The notes: a model not told the origin generated them from the letters alone. Shown: positions 21,601 through 29,837, counted from the stretch's first letter. The stretch is DNA of 64,000 nt from Topomyia yanbarensis (GCF_030247195.1 NC_080672.1:29643906-29707905); one strand, 5' to 3'. Numbers and translations: made by a program.

Positions 21601-24202
21601 CATGTATGTTTCAACATACTTTCAGTACAGTTTCTCTCGATAAATCAGTGCAGTTATTCCGAACGAATTATAGATGCATGATCAGACTCCAAAATTGGGA
21701 CCAGTAGGATCCAAAAAAACTGCAACGAACAGAATCGTGTCTCACTGGAGAAGTGAGCATTAGGTTCCGAACTTTAAGAAGGGATCTAGATCGCTATGGA
21801 ATGGAATTCAAATCATCTGTAAGCTTCTCGCAATAATATGATTATTAAGTTATTTTATTAGTATTTCTTACATACTATTCCTGTATTTTAACGATCTAGC
21901 ATTACGTAAGTCTCTGTACTTGAACTGAACTATAAAATTACGTGGTACCGCGACATATAATAATTTGTCGAAATGTTGTACAAACCATATTGTAACATAT
22001 GAGTTCCAAATAAATTTTAGTAATGATAAAATAAAGTCAACGTGTAAAATTGATGGTAGAACTTAGGATGTAGTTTACTGCATGAAGAGTGAAACGTGAG
22101 CTATCTATATTTTGGGTTTTGTTTTCGCTTTCGACTACGGGTAGACGTTTGCGTTTCTTTGGGCAGTTGTAACTCACCTGGTGCAACACCTCCGATTGAG
22201 GGCCGAGACGGCATCAGTCCACCAGGCTTGATTGGAAGCTGCGGAGCAATGATTGGATGCCGAATGCCGGTCTGTTTGCGCAGCACTTCCAGTTCTGCTC
22301 TCAGTTGCTGGATTTCTATATCCTGTTCCTTGATTCTATAAACAGAACGACACAATATGAATTTTTTTCCATCAATTCAACTACTCTAGAAAGAACTTTT
22401 ACCTTTTTTCTTCCTTGGCCAAACTCTGATGCAGTATTTTCCTTTCCATGTCAAACTGGTGTGCTTGAGTTTCTAGCTCTGCCTCCATCCGCAATGACTT
22501 TTTGCTTTCCTCCTCGAGCCCTTCCGCTATCGTGTCAACCCGCTGTTTTTCCTCCGACAGAATCTGAGCCAAGTCCTCGCTGCGCTTTCTTTCCTCAATA
22601 TACTTAATGATAATCTTTTTCCTTTCTGCCAACAGCAGCAACACAATTTGCTTCTGACGGTTTTTCTCTGCTTCGAACTGTTCCTCAATCTTCTTTACCT
22701 CCAGCTCCAGAACCTTGCGCTGTTCCTTCTCGTGCTCCAATTCCTGTTTCAGTCTCGACCGTTCAATTTCCAACCCATAGGTTATGTCATCGCCCTGGGC
22801 AGTAGTATGTTCATGCTTCCGGCGCTCTTCTTCCAGTTCCTGAACTACCTGTTTGTATCGCTCCTCGGCATCCTTCAGTACTTCGACCATTTTAGCCTGT
22901 GTCTGCCGCTGCTGCATAACCAGCGTCGCCAGCGAGTCCATCTGTTCCTTAACACCAACACGTTGATCGTTCAGTAGTCGCATTTCATGTTCGGAATAAG
23001 CTGCCTGGATTGAAGACTGCCGACTGGCTATGGTCCCACTGGACGCCAAATTGTCACGATAGAGGGCCGCATGTGGATCATTGAGATTTGTGGATTTACT
23101 GTACCGAGTGGTGCTGAGCAGTTGCTTAACCTTTTCCGTTTTCAGCACGGCAATAACTACGTCCCGGGCTTGCAGTTCTCCCTCCAGATAGCTAAGAAGC
23201 TTGAGAAGATCGCTTTTGCTAAAGTCCATCTTTGGGTTGCGCTGAAAAAATAGTGAAATATATTAACATAATTACGTTCGGAAGTTTTATACTACAAATT
23301 GCAATTGGTTTAATAAAGAAAGAAGCCATTTGATGAGATGTTAATTAAACTGTAAACAATGAAATAGGAAAACACAAAGGTACTCCTGTCCTGTCCTGAT
23401 TATCAAGTACTCATTTTTGTTTGCGCCAGACAGATAGTGTGCTTCTTATTATCTTTTGATATTTTTCGCTTACGGCACTAAATAAATATTGATTTTCTCA
23501 TCGTTCGAGCATGACTTGGAACTATTCCAGTAAATCATAGATCATGGTGAAAATGTAGACATCACCGAATTTTACGCTTTGTAAAAAACAAATGAATTCT
23601 CTGAATTCGATCAATGCATTATACTGGGAATAGAACACATGTTCCGCAGTTTGAAAATGAAGCTGTTTACCTAACGCATCAAGTCTGGCCACTCTTCAAA
23701 ATCTCATGCAGATTTAAACTATTACTCCCTAGTGGCTTCAATGAAAAACAATCCTTGACAAAGTTATACGCGCTGAACCAGCAATTACCTTGTCCCTCGC
23801 CGTAGAAAGTAGGTGTAGGTTGTTACGACGCCCCCGCAAAATCTCAATCGATATTTTTTTTCCACCTAATTCTCACACTACTACTGTCTGCTGTCACACT
23901 CAAAAAAAATACAATATACCCACCTTCAATGTGTCGCTGGTCAGTTTGATGGCTTGCAGATCCGCTTCCGTGAACTTAGTCGGTGGCTGACCGAGGACAT
24001 CGTTCGAAGCATCCTCGTTGATTTGCGTTCCAGCTGCCTCAGCCATATTCTCTGTCGTTGTCGTCGTCGTCGTCATCGACGGCGGCGGCGACAAGTCGTC
24101 TTCTTCCTTACTAGCACTGCTACTTTTAACCCTTTTGGATGGTGACAATAACTGCAGCTTTCGGATTGAGGTGGACACTAGACGAGGCCTAGCAGTGTTC
24201 AT
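6488..24202 (-). CDS. CTTNBP2NL: CTTNBP2 N-terminal-like coiled-coil protein (Nausicaa/CTTNBP2NL type), five coding exons, 3' part outside window
   Basis: Five exons joined in frame give at least 558 residues. Residues 1-97 are Ser/Thr-rich, with a run of seven Thr at about 44-50. Residue 98 begins a block with the order MDFSKSDLLKLLSYLEGELQ, then ARDVVIAVLK, matching the start of the cortactin-binding protein 2 N-terminal domain. From about 160 to 405 the sequence is Glu/Lys/Gln heptad-like coiled coil. Beyond about 410 it is Gly/Pro/Ala/Ser-rich and probably disordered. Family members bind cortactin or striatin-complex partners and act on cortical actin and lamellipodia; that role is known from the family, not visible here. 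ATG at 24202 is the first ATG after an in-frame TAG upstream. Exon 5 ends in a strong donor, so the C-terminus lies beyond the left edge. The ortholog name is inferred from the domain. Confidence 0.85.
7092..7328 (-). CDS. CTTNBP2NL: CTTNBP2-like gene, exon 4 (Ala/Ser-rich)
   Basis: A branch-point-like CTCTAAC and the acceptor CTAGCAG precede an open frame that takes the single G left by exon 3 and stays open for 237 bp. It encodes a low-complexity Ala/Ser/Val-rich linker with a seven-Ala run (GCN repeats at about 7195-7215). The donor is CCAA then GTAATT at 7091, a weaker site, leaving phase 1. Using the TAG three bases upstream as acceptor would add one codon (Ala). The call rests on splice sites, phase match and composition; the sequence itself has no domain. 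Confidence 0.7.
7530..7780. other. Intron 3 sequence without clear features
   Basis: AT-rich intronic DNA next to exon 4. The segment at 7690-7743 is half of an inverted repeat whose partner lies at 7905-7960, which belongs to the foldback described next. Confidence 0.4.
7690..8200. mobile_element. Foldback (long inverted repeat) element
   Basis: Two nested inverted pairs are visible. CGACTTCGTCTCATCAGAAT at about 7808 recurs in reverse complement at about 8155-8175 with flanking similarity over roughly 70 bp (TTAGTCATGGAATTT against TTAGTTATGAAATTT). CTCAATTAAGGAGAAAA at 7723 recurs inverted at 7905-7921. A third short pair is TTTCTGAGCAAAGC against GCTTTGCTCAGAAAC. This looks like a degraded palindromic MITE; its exact ends and target duplication are not visible. 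Confidence 0.6.
8780..10500 (+). pseudogene. Non-LTR retrotransposon reverse transcriptase relic (R2-like, clade uncertain)
   Basis: Broken frames read in order: a linker with DIGDVTNFWVTIWETPV; RGTTILLPKESNTSNPSKYR (RT motif 1-2); ILTEMHPT; AIIDAIIVEQVV; VRFLQLSMERKT; a palm motif HMDDFKIYDDSTKRLG in place of YMDD; VEKMSDDVGMAFGLEK; AINTFAVPALIYSFGVI; and RHPQSALERFTLP. This order matches LINE proteins usually labelled type-1 R2-like. There are at least eight frameshifts or stops, so it is long dead. The exact clade needs a phylogeny. Confidence 0.7.
10533..10994. mobile_element. 462-bp foldback MITE with about 165-bp inverted arms
   Basis: The left arm starts CCTAACAGCACATG and the right arm ends CATGTGCTGTTAGG. 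The arms match through TCCACGAACTTT, GTTGGGTTTAGCTAAATAGTAT, ATTTCACC and GCGCCAAC, from 10533-10700 against 10825-10994. About 125 bp in the middle is not clearly paired. No transposase. A target duplication is not evident. Confidence 0.75.
11918..12614. mobile_element. Possible MITE with diverged long inverted repeats
   Basis: CCCGGTCAAAAA at 11918 is inverted at 12603-12614 (TTTTTGACTGGG). Inside both ends, CTAATTGCCC and GGCGATTT occur in opposite orientations. The arms are heavily diverged. Ends and class are uncertain. Confidence 0.45.
13430..13730. repeat. Inverted array of about 17-bp TTTGGCATAA / TTATGCCAAA repeats
   Basis: On the left, TTTTGCATA, TTTGGCATAA and variants (GCCCATTTTGCATAA) recur every 15-20 bp in one orientation. 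From about 13600 rightward the inverse, TTATGCCAAA followed by C/T and G, recurs at least seven times. The outer ends (GGGGAAGCCCATTTTGCATA on the left, ATGCCAAACAGGTTAGCCCC on the right) are roughly inverse, so the array may itself be a MITE made of subterminal repeats inside the hAT-like element. Confidence 0.7.
14044..14163. mobile_element. 120-bp TA-flanked MITE (Tc1/mariner-like), copy 1
   Basis: The terminal repeats are CCCTAATAAA and TTTATTAGGG, directly flanked by TA on both sides (14042-14043 and 14164-14165). The interior has TCCAACGATTCCACATATTG and the motif CAGGTCGTTAGG. The same sequence occurs at 36096-37016 (interrupted) and at 29722-29837. A TA duplication is the Tc1/mariner target preference. 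Confidence 0.82.
14395..14588. mobile_element. 194-bp hAT-like MITE with 8-bp target duplication
   Basis: Inverted ends of about 32 bp: TAGAAAAACTCT then GGAAAGAGAACTGCGGAGA on the left, matched by TCTCCGCAGTTCTCTTTC then AGAGTTTTTCTA on the right. GTCAGAAC flanks both sides (14387-14394 and 14589-14596). The 8-bp duplication fits hAT. It lies immediately next to the larger hAT-like element but is separate. Confidence 0.85.
14970..15197. mobile_element. MITE with about 45-bp inverted ends at the BEL/Pao 3' LTR boundary
   Basis: CCATATTAATTCG, AAAAGGGCGAA and TTGTAAACAAACTT on the left are matched in inverse on the right by AAGTTTGTTTACAA, TTCGCCCTTTT and AATTTAATATGG. It separates the LTR from the integrase tail. 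Exact ends and target duplication are not clear. Confidence 0.65.
15360..15560 (-). pseudogene. BEL/Pao integrase C-terminal tail
   Basis: The minus strand reads GTRTHPGNISGQKRRVTVQT then ARGVFARSATKLAVLNV, matching the end of BEL/Pao integrases (usually ...RPATKLALLDV). The frame to the upstream integrase core is broken at about 15500-15730. Confidence 0.65.
15989..16480 (-). pseudogene. BEL/Pao integrase: zinc-binding and front of catalytic core
   Basis: The zinc-binding part reads YYQRFLHANGESVCNELRRK, YIPKLRTLKRKVGRSCQYCK and ends in APPLMAPLPKERL, the typical CxxC region and linker. The core begins FTYVGVDSH where an Asp of the DDE triad is expected after YVGVD. It continues LVKKWICLFICLPVRAVQLD before the frame breaks. 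Confidence 0.78.
16908..17420 (-). pseudogene. BEL/Pao RNase H region
   Basis: It starts KWDEPIPEKLYDLWSRWIE (the connection region), then IKFHVFTDASVTACAFVVY, KTKVAPISALSIPRLELQAM and LWTDSRTVLTWFRSD. The DAS and TDS acidic residues of the RNase H fold are visible. It is the longest intact open stretch of this retroelement. Confidence 0.8.
17460..18370 (-). pseudogene. BEL/Pao protease end and reverse transcriptase, frameshifted
   Basis: DMIIGLEYVRLLTSLKNGEG (18290-18360) is the start of the region before RT. Then come SKKPNTIRLVWDAAAKAGGV and LKGPSLLISLVNVLLRFREG, RT motifs, and downstream VQIYIVNTAMFEKNKIALEY and the catalytic box YNHYVDDSVYSVEEAVQL near 17530-17590. Frames change at least four times. 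Confidence 0.75.
18716..19253. mobile_element. 538-bp MITE with 42-bp near-perfect terminal inverted repeats
   Basis: TTGACAGTTCGCTTGTACTG, TTTACATGGACTTAGAAAAATT at 18716 is repeated in inverse at 19212-19253 with almost no mismatch. The interior shows no coding sequence. It interrupts the BEL/Pao element between gag and pol. Confidence 0.78.
19294..19475. mobile_element. About 180-bp TA-flanked MITE
   Basis: GGTTTGTTCCAGAACATGG at the left matches the inverse right end CTGGTACTGGAACAAACC. A second inverted pair lies inside: CTCCCTGTTGCTCCGGAGCA against TGCTCCGGAGTACTTCCAG. TA flanks both sides, suggesting a Tc1/mariner-type target. Confidence 0.65.
20600..21183 (-). pseudogene. BEL/Pao gag N-terminal part (zinc-finger tail and coiled coil)
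   Basis: The minus strand reads from 21170 LSANVRESIARPDRGYKCND then CLPDWDG, resembling the end of the Cys-rich finger at the start of many mosquito BEL gags. Then follow a Lys/Glu-rich coiled coil (RRMEEETKLKAIVDEQEYLRQ with RYKLL in one frame), ENWLDKLVLVHKPGK and a stop. Two frames are mixed, so it is shifted. The 218-codon open frame on the other strand here is its shadow. Confidence 0.7.
21474..21546. mobile_element. 73-bp palindromic MITE inside the 5' LTR of the BEL/Pao element
   Basis: GCCTATAATCGC...AGTCCCATGT is paired with ACATGGGACTGATTTGCGATTATGGGC around a short loop. TAATCT occurs on both sides (21468-21473 and 21547-21552). The other LTR at about 14752 has uninterrupted CCAATCTAGTCGCAG at the same place, which marks this as an insertion. 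Confidence 0.75.
22178..22335 (-). CDS. CTTNBP2NL: CTTNBP2-like gene, exon 3
   Basis: The acceptor TTTATAG lies at 22336-22342 and the donor is CAG then GTGAGTT (intron from 22177). The exon finishes the coiled coil (IKEQDIEIQQLRAELEVLRK) and enters a proline/glycine-rich stretch (IAPQLPIKPGGLMPSRPS). It joins exon 2 at phase 2 without a stop and ends at phase 1. Its 3' neighbour exon lies 14,849 bp away on the far side of a transposon-filled intron. Confidence 0.88.
22403..23241 (-). CDS. CTTNBP2NL: CTTNBP2-like gene, exon 2 (main coiled-coil exon)
   Basis: This 839-bp exon follows the acceptor TTTTTTCAG and reads RNPK then MDFSKSDLL in phase 0 with exon 1. It encodes most of the CortBP2 N-terminal domain and a long uninterrupted coiled coil rich in E, K, Q and R. 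It ends AAAAAG before GTAAAA (phase 2). The preceding intron is 682 bp (23242-23923) and the following one only 67 bp (22336-22402). It is the strongest coding sequence in the window. Confidence 0.92.
23924..24202 (-). CDS. CTTNBP2NL: CTTNBP2-like gene, exon 1 (start codon exon)
   Basis: This exon encodes residues 1-93. The ATG at 24202-24200 follows an in-frame stop (TAG) with only a GTG between them, which decides the start. The exon ends TTGAAG before the donor GTGGGT (intron from 23923), in phase 0. The protein part is low in conserved structure: basic SSSASK, acidic EEDD, a seven-Thr run from a (CGT)n-like microsatellite at about 24055-24080, and a C-terminal part (KFTEADLQAIKLTSDTLK) that looks conserved. 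Confidence 0.8.
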
Positions 24203-25814
24203 TCCGTAAACACCATTGGGTGGGTAAAACTTTTCAATTTTTCTCACTACGACCTAAGCCACTTTTTCAACTAGTTAACGTTTTTTCTCTTATATGACTA
24301 AATAGAGTTGTACGAACGCCTCAGCACCCGACACAAGAGTCAAAAAAACATGAAGGTCGATCGACCGGAGTGTGCAAGAAAGTGGTGTCAGATGTACCCA
24401 AGTACATTTTCCAATACGATTTACTAAAACCCCACAAGTACTTCTCAACTTCAATATTAGCGAAACTTTGAAATAAAAACTAGTGATTCATGGTTAGAAA
24501 CATAATTAATGAATCTGGTGAACACATGTTATTCTTCGATGTTGTAAAATTAAACGATTTTTTCCATTACATCTGGAACCATTTTCTAAGAACGTCTGGA
24601 ATAAGATGAGAGAAAGTTCAGTTGTGATTTTGACAGCTTCTACACTTCTCTGTTTTGTTTTGGTGATGACGCGTTGAGCTCGCGGTGCTCTCACGAAAAG
24701 AAATTTTACTCACTCGCAGACTCCGAAAAAAAACATGCAAGCTGATGGAGTCCTTTTGATACCCCTTCGTGAATTTTTTAGCTTGAGTTTTTGCCTACAA
24801 CACGCAGAAGATGGTATTAAACTTTAGCTGATTCTAAAAGCTAGTCTCATTGTTAAAAATAATCTTATATTTTTACTTTAAAAGTAACGAAAAATACCGC
24901 AGCAAAGGTATTTTTTCCGCAACACAAAACGGCTGACTTCACACGACTTTATACACTTCTTTTCGTTTATTCGGCTCACTCGTTCGTTCTTGCGTTCTCA
25001 GCTCCGATTGCCCCTTTTCCTCTCACTTTAATCTCGGGCTCTCACGAAAAAGGCATATAAAGGGATGATGTCATGATATGGCATCAATTTTCAAAAGGGC
25101 CAATCTAATTGTACGTTTCATTGGAAACGCACCATTCAATTATTTTGAGGCGACGAATTGAATTGGGTCATTAAATGAGAAAAAAAATCTTTTTTTATTA
25201 CATTTATCGATAAAGCTGATTTTCGTGATCACAATAATGTTTTTTCCAACTTAGGAAATGTGAAAATAAAATTTAAATTTAAAATAACAAAATATGTTGA
25301 CAGTCTCGATTTGACACTATCAGAAGCATTTGACATATCGAATTTCACGACAAAGGATTCCATGTCAGAAAAATGAATACAGATTTTCCCGGTTTTCCCA
25401 CAGGGTTTTTTTTATTTGACATAAACACCATCCAATGCATATAGTTTTTTTTCATTTTGGGTGTTGTCTTGATAGGCCAGACAAATACAAATTAAATACG
25501 CCAAGGTCCCATACAAAAGGGAAATCATTTTTTGGCTCTCCGAAAACTAGATTTAATGAACCCTATGCATGGATTTTGCTTGACAACTAACAAACACTGA
25601 AAAATAATAAGAAATGGCAATATATTTTGATAAATCCGATCAGAGCATGCCGTTCTTAAGTTAATTTTTTTTTATTGATATTTGTTTGTTTCTGTGCAGA
25701 TTTATGATTCAATATCGTTTCATATATGCTGAAAATAATTCCTGCAGTGGCTGGAACCTCAAATCAACCCTGCCAATCCATCAATTTTCTACGATCGTTC
25801 CGGACGCATATAAT
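24203..25814. other. 5' flank of the CTTNBP2-like gene; no certain feature
   Basis: The promoter of the minus-strand gene should lie just above 24202, but no strong TATA/Inr/DPE arrangement can be picked. The stretch 24700-25060 contains two related motifs, GCTCTCACGAAAAG at 24689 and GGCTCTCACGAAAAAGG at 25034, followed by TATAAAGG at 25057 on the plus strand. They could be repeat-derived or a cryptic promoter. Nothing coding is seen. Confidence 0.35.
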
Positions 25815-25817
25815 ATT

Positions 25818-25905
25818 GGGCCCTATTCTCACAGTCACGTCACTTGGTGACTAGAAGGAAATTTTCTTCTAGTTACTAAGTGACGTGACTGTGGGAATAG
25901 GGCCC
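25818..25905. mobile_element. 88-bp near-perfect palindromic MITE
   Basis: GGGCCCTATTCTCACAGTCA, CGTCACTTGGTGACTAGAAG pairs with CTTCTAGTTACTAAGTGACG, TGACTGTGGGAATAGGGCCC around GAAATTTT. ATT flanks both sides (25815-25817 and 25906-25908), suggesting a 3-bp target duplication. Confidence 0.85.
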
Positions 25906-25959
25906 ATTATGTCCGTTGAAAAAACTACACCGGCCTGGTGTGAGAAGTGCAACCCAGTT

Positions 25960-26076
25960 AAACTCATTCCGGAACCGGTTCGGATTTCTGAATGGAGTCA
26001 TTATGGATTCCAAATCAAATGCAACAACCGATTCCGACTCAGGATCGGTTGTTGCATTTGATTTGGAATCCATACT
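25960..26076. mobile_element. Foldback element with a perfect 31-bp stem
   Basis: The sequence at 26002-26032 is exactly inverse to 26044-26074 around an 11-base loop. Upstream it carries CATTCCGGAACCGGTTCGGA, shared with a diverged relative at 27989-28110, so the two are copies of one repeat family. Confidence 0.75.
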
Positions 26077-26134
26077 ATATATTTGTATTTGGGCCAGATG
26101 TAAACATATATTTGTATTAGGGCCAGATGTAAAC
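26077..26134 (+). repeat. 29-bp tandem duplication
   Basis: Two adjacent 29-mers (ATATATTTGTATTTGGGCCA then GATGTAAAC) differ at one base (ATTT against ATTA). Probably a recent slippage or target-repeat event. Confidence 0.8.
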
Positions 26135-26579
26135 AACCGCAGTTTTCCTATCTATGGTTGTCTATGTTTACATAAGATTCATTTTAAAAAACAAAAAAAT
26201 CGTTTTACGTATTACAACGAAATAATGTTATATTATATGTATGTTGGACTAGGGGCAGATCACTCTAGAAAATTTAAATTAAATTAAAAGCTCTTTTCAG
26301 TGCTATCAAACAAGAATCATTCGAAAATCTTTGATTATTTTCATTGTCGAAAACTACATAAAATCGCGATGTTTCATAAACTTCGGAATAACGTATCTAA
26401 AATAATCATTCTGAAAGTATTCGCGATTGTGTGTACACCATAGTACACTCTGGGGAACAGTGAGCTTCGACCAAAAACTAGTCTGGCACCCTTGTAATCG
26501 GATTGTACGGACCAATCATGGCGCACATTAGTTACAAACGATCCTGATGCAACATCAATATGCAGTTGTTATCATTCTT

Positions 26580-26908
26580 ACACTCAAAAAAGTAAACGTT
26601 ATGCCTATTGATTTTACACATAGATTTTTGCAATTAACGGAGGCATATAGACACTATTTGCTAGCACATAAACCTAATGTGTGAATTTACAAGAAATATT
26701 AATCCTACATTCACATTTCATAACTATTAGGCACATAAAACCCCATTCTATAACAATATACACATATAACTTATGTGTGTACATACATAGTTTATACAGT
26801 TGACACATAGAAGGTATGTGTGCGCGTGATAACAATAGTATTTCTTCTTCATATGAATTTTAAGCGGTTTGAAGGAAATAGAATTAACGTTTGGATTTTT
26901 TTCAGTGT
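26580..26908. mobile_element. About 330-bp MITE
   Basis: The left end ACACTCAAAAAAGTAAACGTT is roughly inverse to the right end AACGTTTGGATTTTTTTCAGTGT. The interior is rich in alternating purine/pyrimidine TATGTGTG and ACACATA stretches. No coding. Confidence 0.6.
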
Positions 26909-27446
26909 AGTGATTCCACGACTATATGTTTTACCCACTGTTGGGTTGAAACGGATCATTGCATATATCTAATTGAATATGGTCTTCAGTTTTCATAGAT
27001 CCTACACCCCGCCAACGTTGAATTTCTCCATCAGTTCAGGGAACCGACAAATTCTAGTCCATTGCGTATATCCGGATAGATTTGATATAGTGAATCATTT
27101 AAATTGGTAACATCCTAAAATAATCTTTTCACCGATCGTGCAATACACTATGCAATGATTTCTAATAACTCCTGCCTTGAACACTTCGACAGGAATACAT
27201 CTCACGTTTGTTTTAGTTTGAATGGATTGAAAATGGCGGTAAAGTCCTCGGGCATGACGATACAGATGGCCACATTTTTTCCTGTGTTTGGAGGATATGA
27301 GAAAGAAAAACATATACAAATGAAGTAGTGAATTTTCTGTTGCCATAAGTTTTGTCTTGGTTTGGTCATTATTTTCACCGGTAGTCGAGATAAAAAGTAT
27401 CCCTAAGTGTTCGAATCGGAAGATCCGAGGTGAAGCTCGGCCTTTT

Positions 27447-27712
27447 CCAAGGGGTGAGTCACTTAGCACAAATCGAATTGTGCTCACAATAAACAGTGTG
27501 GTAGTTTGTGCCGCAATGTTCCATGGTGTTCAGTAAAAAAAAGCAATGGTTACTATGATTATTTAACCACACTTTGTTGGCAGTTTTTGAATTGTCAGAA
27601 GTGTGCCACATTGTGGTAACTTCTTGTGTTACTGTGAATTGTAATCTTATATCGTGTAATCGTGGGGAATACAGTGTGTATGGCACATTGTTCTAAGCCA
27701 CTCACCCCTTGG
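27447..27712. mobile_element. 266-bp MITE with 6-bp target duplication
   Basis: The ends are CCAAGGGGTGAGTCACTTAG and inverse CTAAGCCACTCACCCCTTGG. CCTTTT flanks both sides (27441-27446 and 27713-27718). Interior inverted pairs GTGTGGTA and ATTGTGG occur. No transposase. The superfamily cannot be set from 6 bp alone. Confidence 0.75.
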
Positions 27713-27988
27713 CCTTTTCTCTCTTTTCATCATGCGCCAAAGAATCAGGATGCTCGTCCGGATGTTTATGTTTACTTCCAGGGTTCCAGACGCAATGTTT
27801 AATTATACAAGTATAAAACTAATACACTCAAAAGTGACAAATGGTCCAACCTTTCTTTCTCTTCATCTTAGAACAGAAAACAGACATCCCTGGTCGAACA
27901 AAAATAATTAAAAAACGTGTCTAAACATTTGAATTAATACACGATAAACACTAGCGCCGCCAAACAAACTTATCCCAACTATCCGTCA

Positions 27989-28110
27989 AATCCATTCCGG
28001 AACCGGTTCGAAATCCTGAATGGATTCAGTATGGAATCTTGCTCAAAGAAAACAACCGATTCCGACTCTATCGGTTAATGCAGTTGAGCTGGAATTCATA
28101 CTGGAAGTCC
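27989..28110. mobile_element. Diverged second copy of the GGAACCGGTTCG foldback family
   Basis: CATTCCGGAACCGGTTCG, CTGAATGGATTCAGTATGGA and CAACCGATTCCGACTC occur in the same order as at 25968-26040. The stem is imperfect here. Confidence 0.65.
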
Positions 28111-28669
28111 GAACCAGCTCCAGACTAGTTTGACGGGGTAGAAGAATAACCGCTGTCAATTCAGTCGAACTCAGATACAAAAAAAACATGACGATAGTAG
28201 CGCACCTGGTTTGGATATCCCAACTACCTTCGAAACCGTTAGAGATTTTAACACAAGTTGAATGCTGAAGATGGACGTCTGCTCTCTGTGATCTTAGTAT
28301 TCGGGAGCGTGCGGAAATGAAGCGACGCATTTGGCTTTGTGTTAAAGTTGCCGCATTAGCGCCACGCTCGGTGGGATGGGGCATTTTTCATAATTTAAAC
28401 CGACCGTTTTTTCTATGGATGACGAAAATTCACCCATAGAAAAAGCAATTCAAAATTACTTCTGTTTGTGACTTAAGGGTTATTTGTAAAGCACATAAAT
28501 TTTACAGGGTACCAAGTTAGACTTTTAAGTCTGATGGATTATTAAATAAATAAATTAAATAAAAGTGTGGTTTATAGGAATCTCACAATGTATGTCAAAA
28601 GGTGTTATTTTTCATTTACATGAATAATCATGTAAAATCCAAGTGTTTTTTTTAGTGAGTACCCTACTA

Positions 28670-28985
28670 AATCGGCTTACGTCGGTGTAATCGGCCGACT
28701 ATGCAACCAATTAATCGATCGATCGTTGCACCGACTCTTATGGGAGCTTAACATGGGCGTCTGCCGCCGCGACAACCGATTAAATATGACCGACGAAATC
28801 TGTTGCCTATTAAATCGGTCGATTAGTTGGTAGTTTGAAATTGGAACAAGATTTACACAGACTAAATCTGGCGATTAATATACTGATGGGAATTGTTTAC
28901 CAACGAAACCCAACGTAGTCGGGTAATTAATCGGTCGACCTCGAAGCACCCGATTCAGTCGGTCGACTAGTAAATTTCACAACTG
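28670..28985. mobile_element. Repeat with inverted AATCGGTCGACT motifs
   Basis: Variants of AATCGGYCGA / TCGRCCGATT recur at least eight times in about 310 bp. The outer parts (CTACTAAATCGGC on the left, CGGTCGACTAGTAAATT on the right) are roughly inverse. It fits a MITE with subterminal repeats; boundaries are approximate. Confidence 0.5.
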
Positions 28986-28989
28986 TCAA

Positions 28990-29700
28990 ATTTTCTATGG
29001 GGTATTTCACATTCTTGATCTCACTATTCATTTTGTTTCATTCATTACTTATTTTATTGATTTTAATAATTTTATCCGTATTTTTCAATTCAATTATTTG
29101 GTTACTTTATTTATTTCGGTTATTTAACTATTTTATTTTATTTCAATTCATACATTTTATCCACTTTATTCGTTTTTTATTGATTTCATTCGATTCATCC
29201 AATTATTTTATTCATTTTACTCTCTTATTAATTTTAATACTTCAATCAATTTCATTTATTTAATTAATTAAGCTAATTTCGTTAATTTTGTTAATATATA
29301 AATTTATAAATTTCTCTAATTTATTATATATTTATAAATTTCTCTAATTTTATTCATTGACTTAATTTAATTTATATAATTTGTTTTATTCATTTTTCCG
29401 GTTCATATATTTTATTCAGTTTTTTATTTTATCATTAATTCAATACAAATTTTTTTTATTAATTTGTTGACTTGACTCAATTTAACTTATTCTGTTTTCT
29501 TTAACTTTCCTGTAAAATTATGTCATTTTTCATTGAATGAGCTGGACTAATTTATTTATTTTATTAATTTGATTTGTATCATTCATATTGCACCTTTTTA
29601 AATTTAATAACTTTTTTTAATTTTTGGCTTCATTATTTTTTTAAATTCATTAGTTTTATTGATTTTCTTTAATTTATTCAGTTTATTCGAGGTTTTATTC
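28990..29700. repeat. T-rich low-complexity block (TTTATT/ATTTTA type)
   Basis: About 700 bp of degenerate TTTATTCATTTTATTGATTT-like sequence with almost no G or C on the plus strand. An 88-codon Phe/Leu/Ile-rich frame here is a composition artefact. Confidence 0.7.
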
Positions 29701-29721
29701 GTGCAGGACAGGAAACTTTGT

Positions 29722-29837
29722 TAATGAAAAAATATACACGAGCTTTAAACTATATAGTGCAACGATTCCACATATTGTTTGGATGATACGCTGAATACGT
29801 CGTTAGGCTCTTTAATCATAAGATGTTTATTAGAGAG
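29722..29837. mobile_element. TA-type MITE, copy 3 (decayed ends)
   Basis: It contains ATATACACGAGCTTTAAACT, GCAACGATTCCACATATTG and GATGTTTATTAGAG, the same interior as the copy at 14044-14163. The left CCCTAATAAA has decayed to TTAATGAAA and the right TTAGGG to TTAGAG. Confidence 0.75.

Larger units (their letters stand above)
14659..21672 (-). mobile_element. BEL/Pao LTR retrotransposon, degraded, with two LTR remnants
   Basis: Similar direct repeats at 14659-14965 and 21371-21672 share GGTCTATAGACTGTC, CAGTTTAAGG, GTATGTTTCAACATACTTTC and AGTACAGTTT. They are the LTR remnants. Between them, on the minus strand and in the order gag (20.6-21.2 kb), protease/RT start, RT, RNase H and integrase (15.4-18.4 kb), lie recognisable BEL/Pao pieces. 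The gag-to-pol middle is replaced by unrelated MITEs. Many stops and shifts. It sits in intron 3 of the CTTNBP2-like gene in the same orientation as the gene. Confidence 0.8.

Noticed and set aside
24055..24080. Trinucleotide (CGT)n as a separate regulatory repeat
   Set aside because: It lies in coding exon 1 of the CTTNBP2-like gene and encodes the Thr run.
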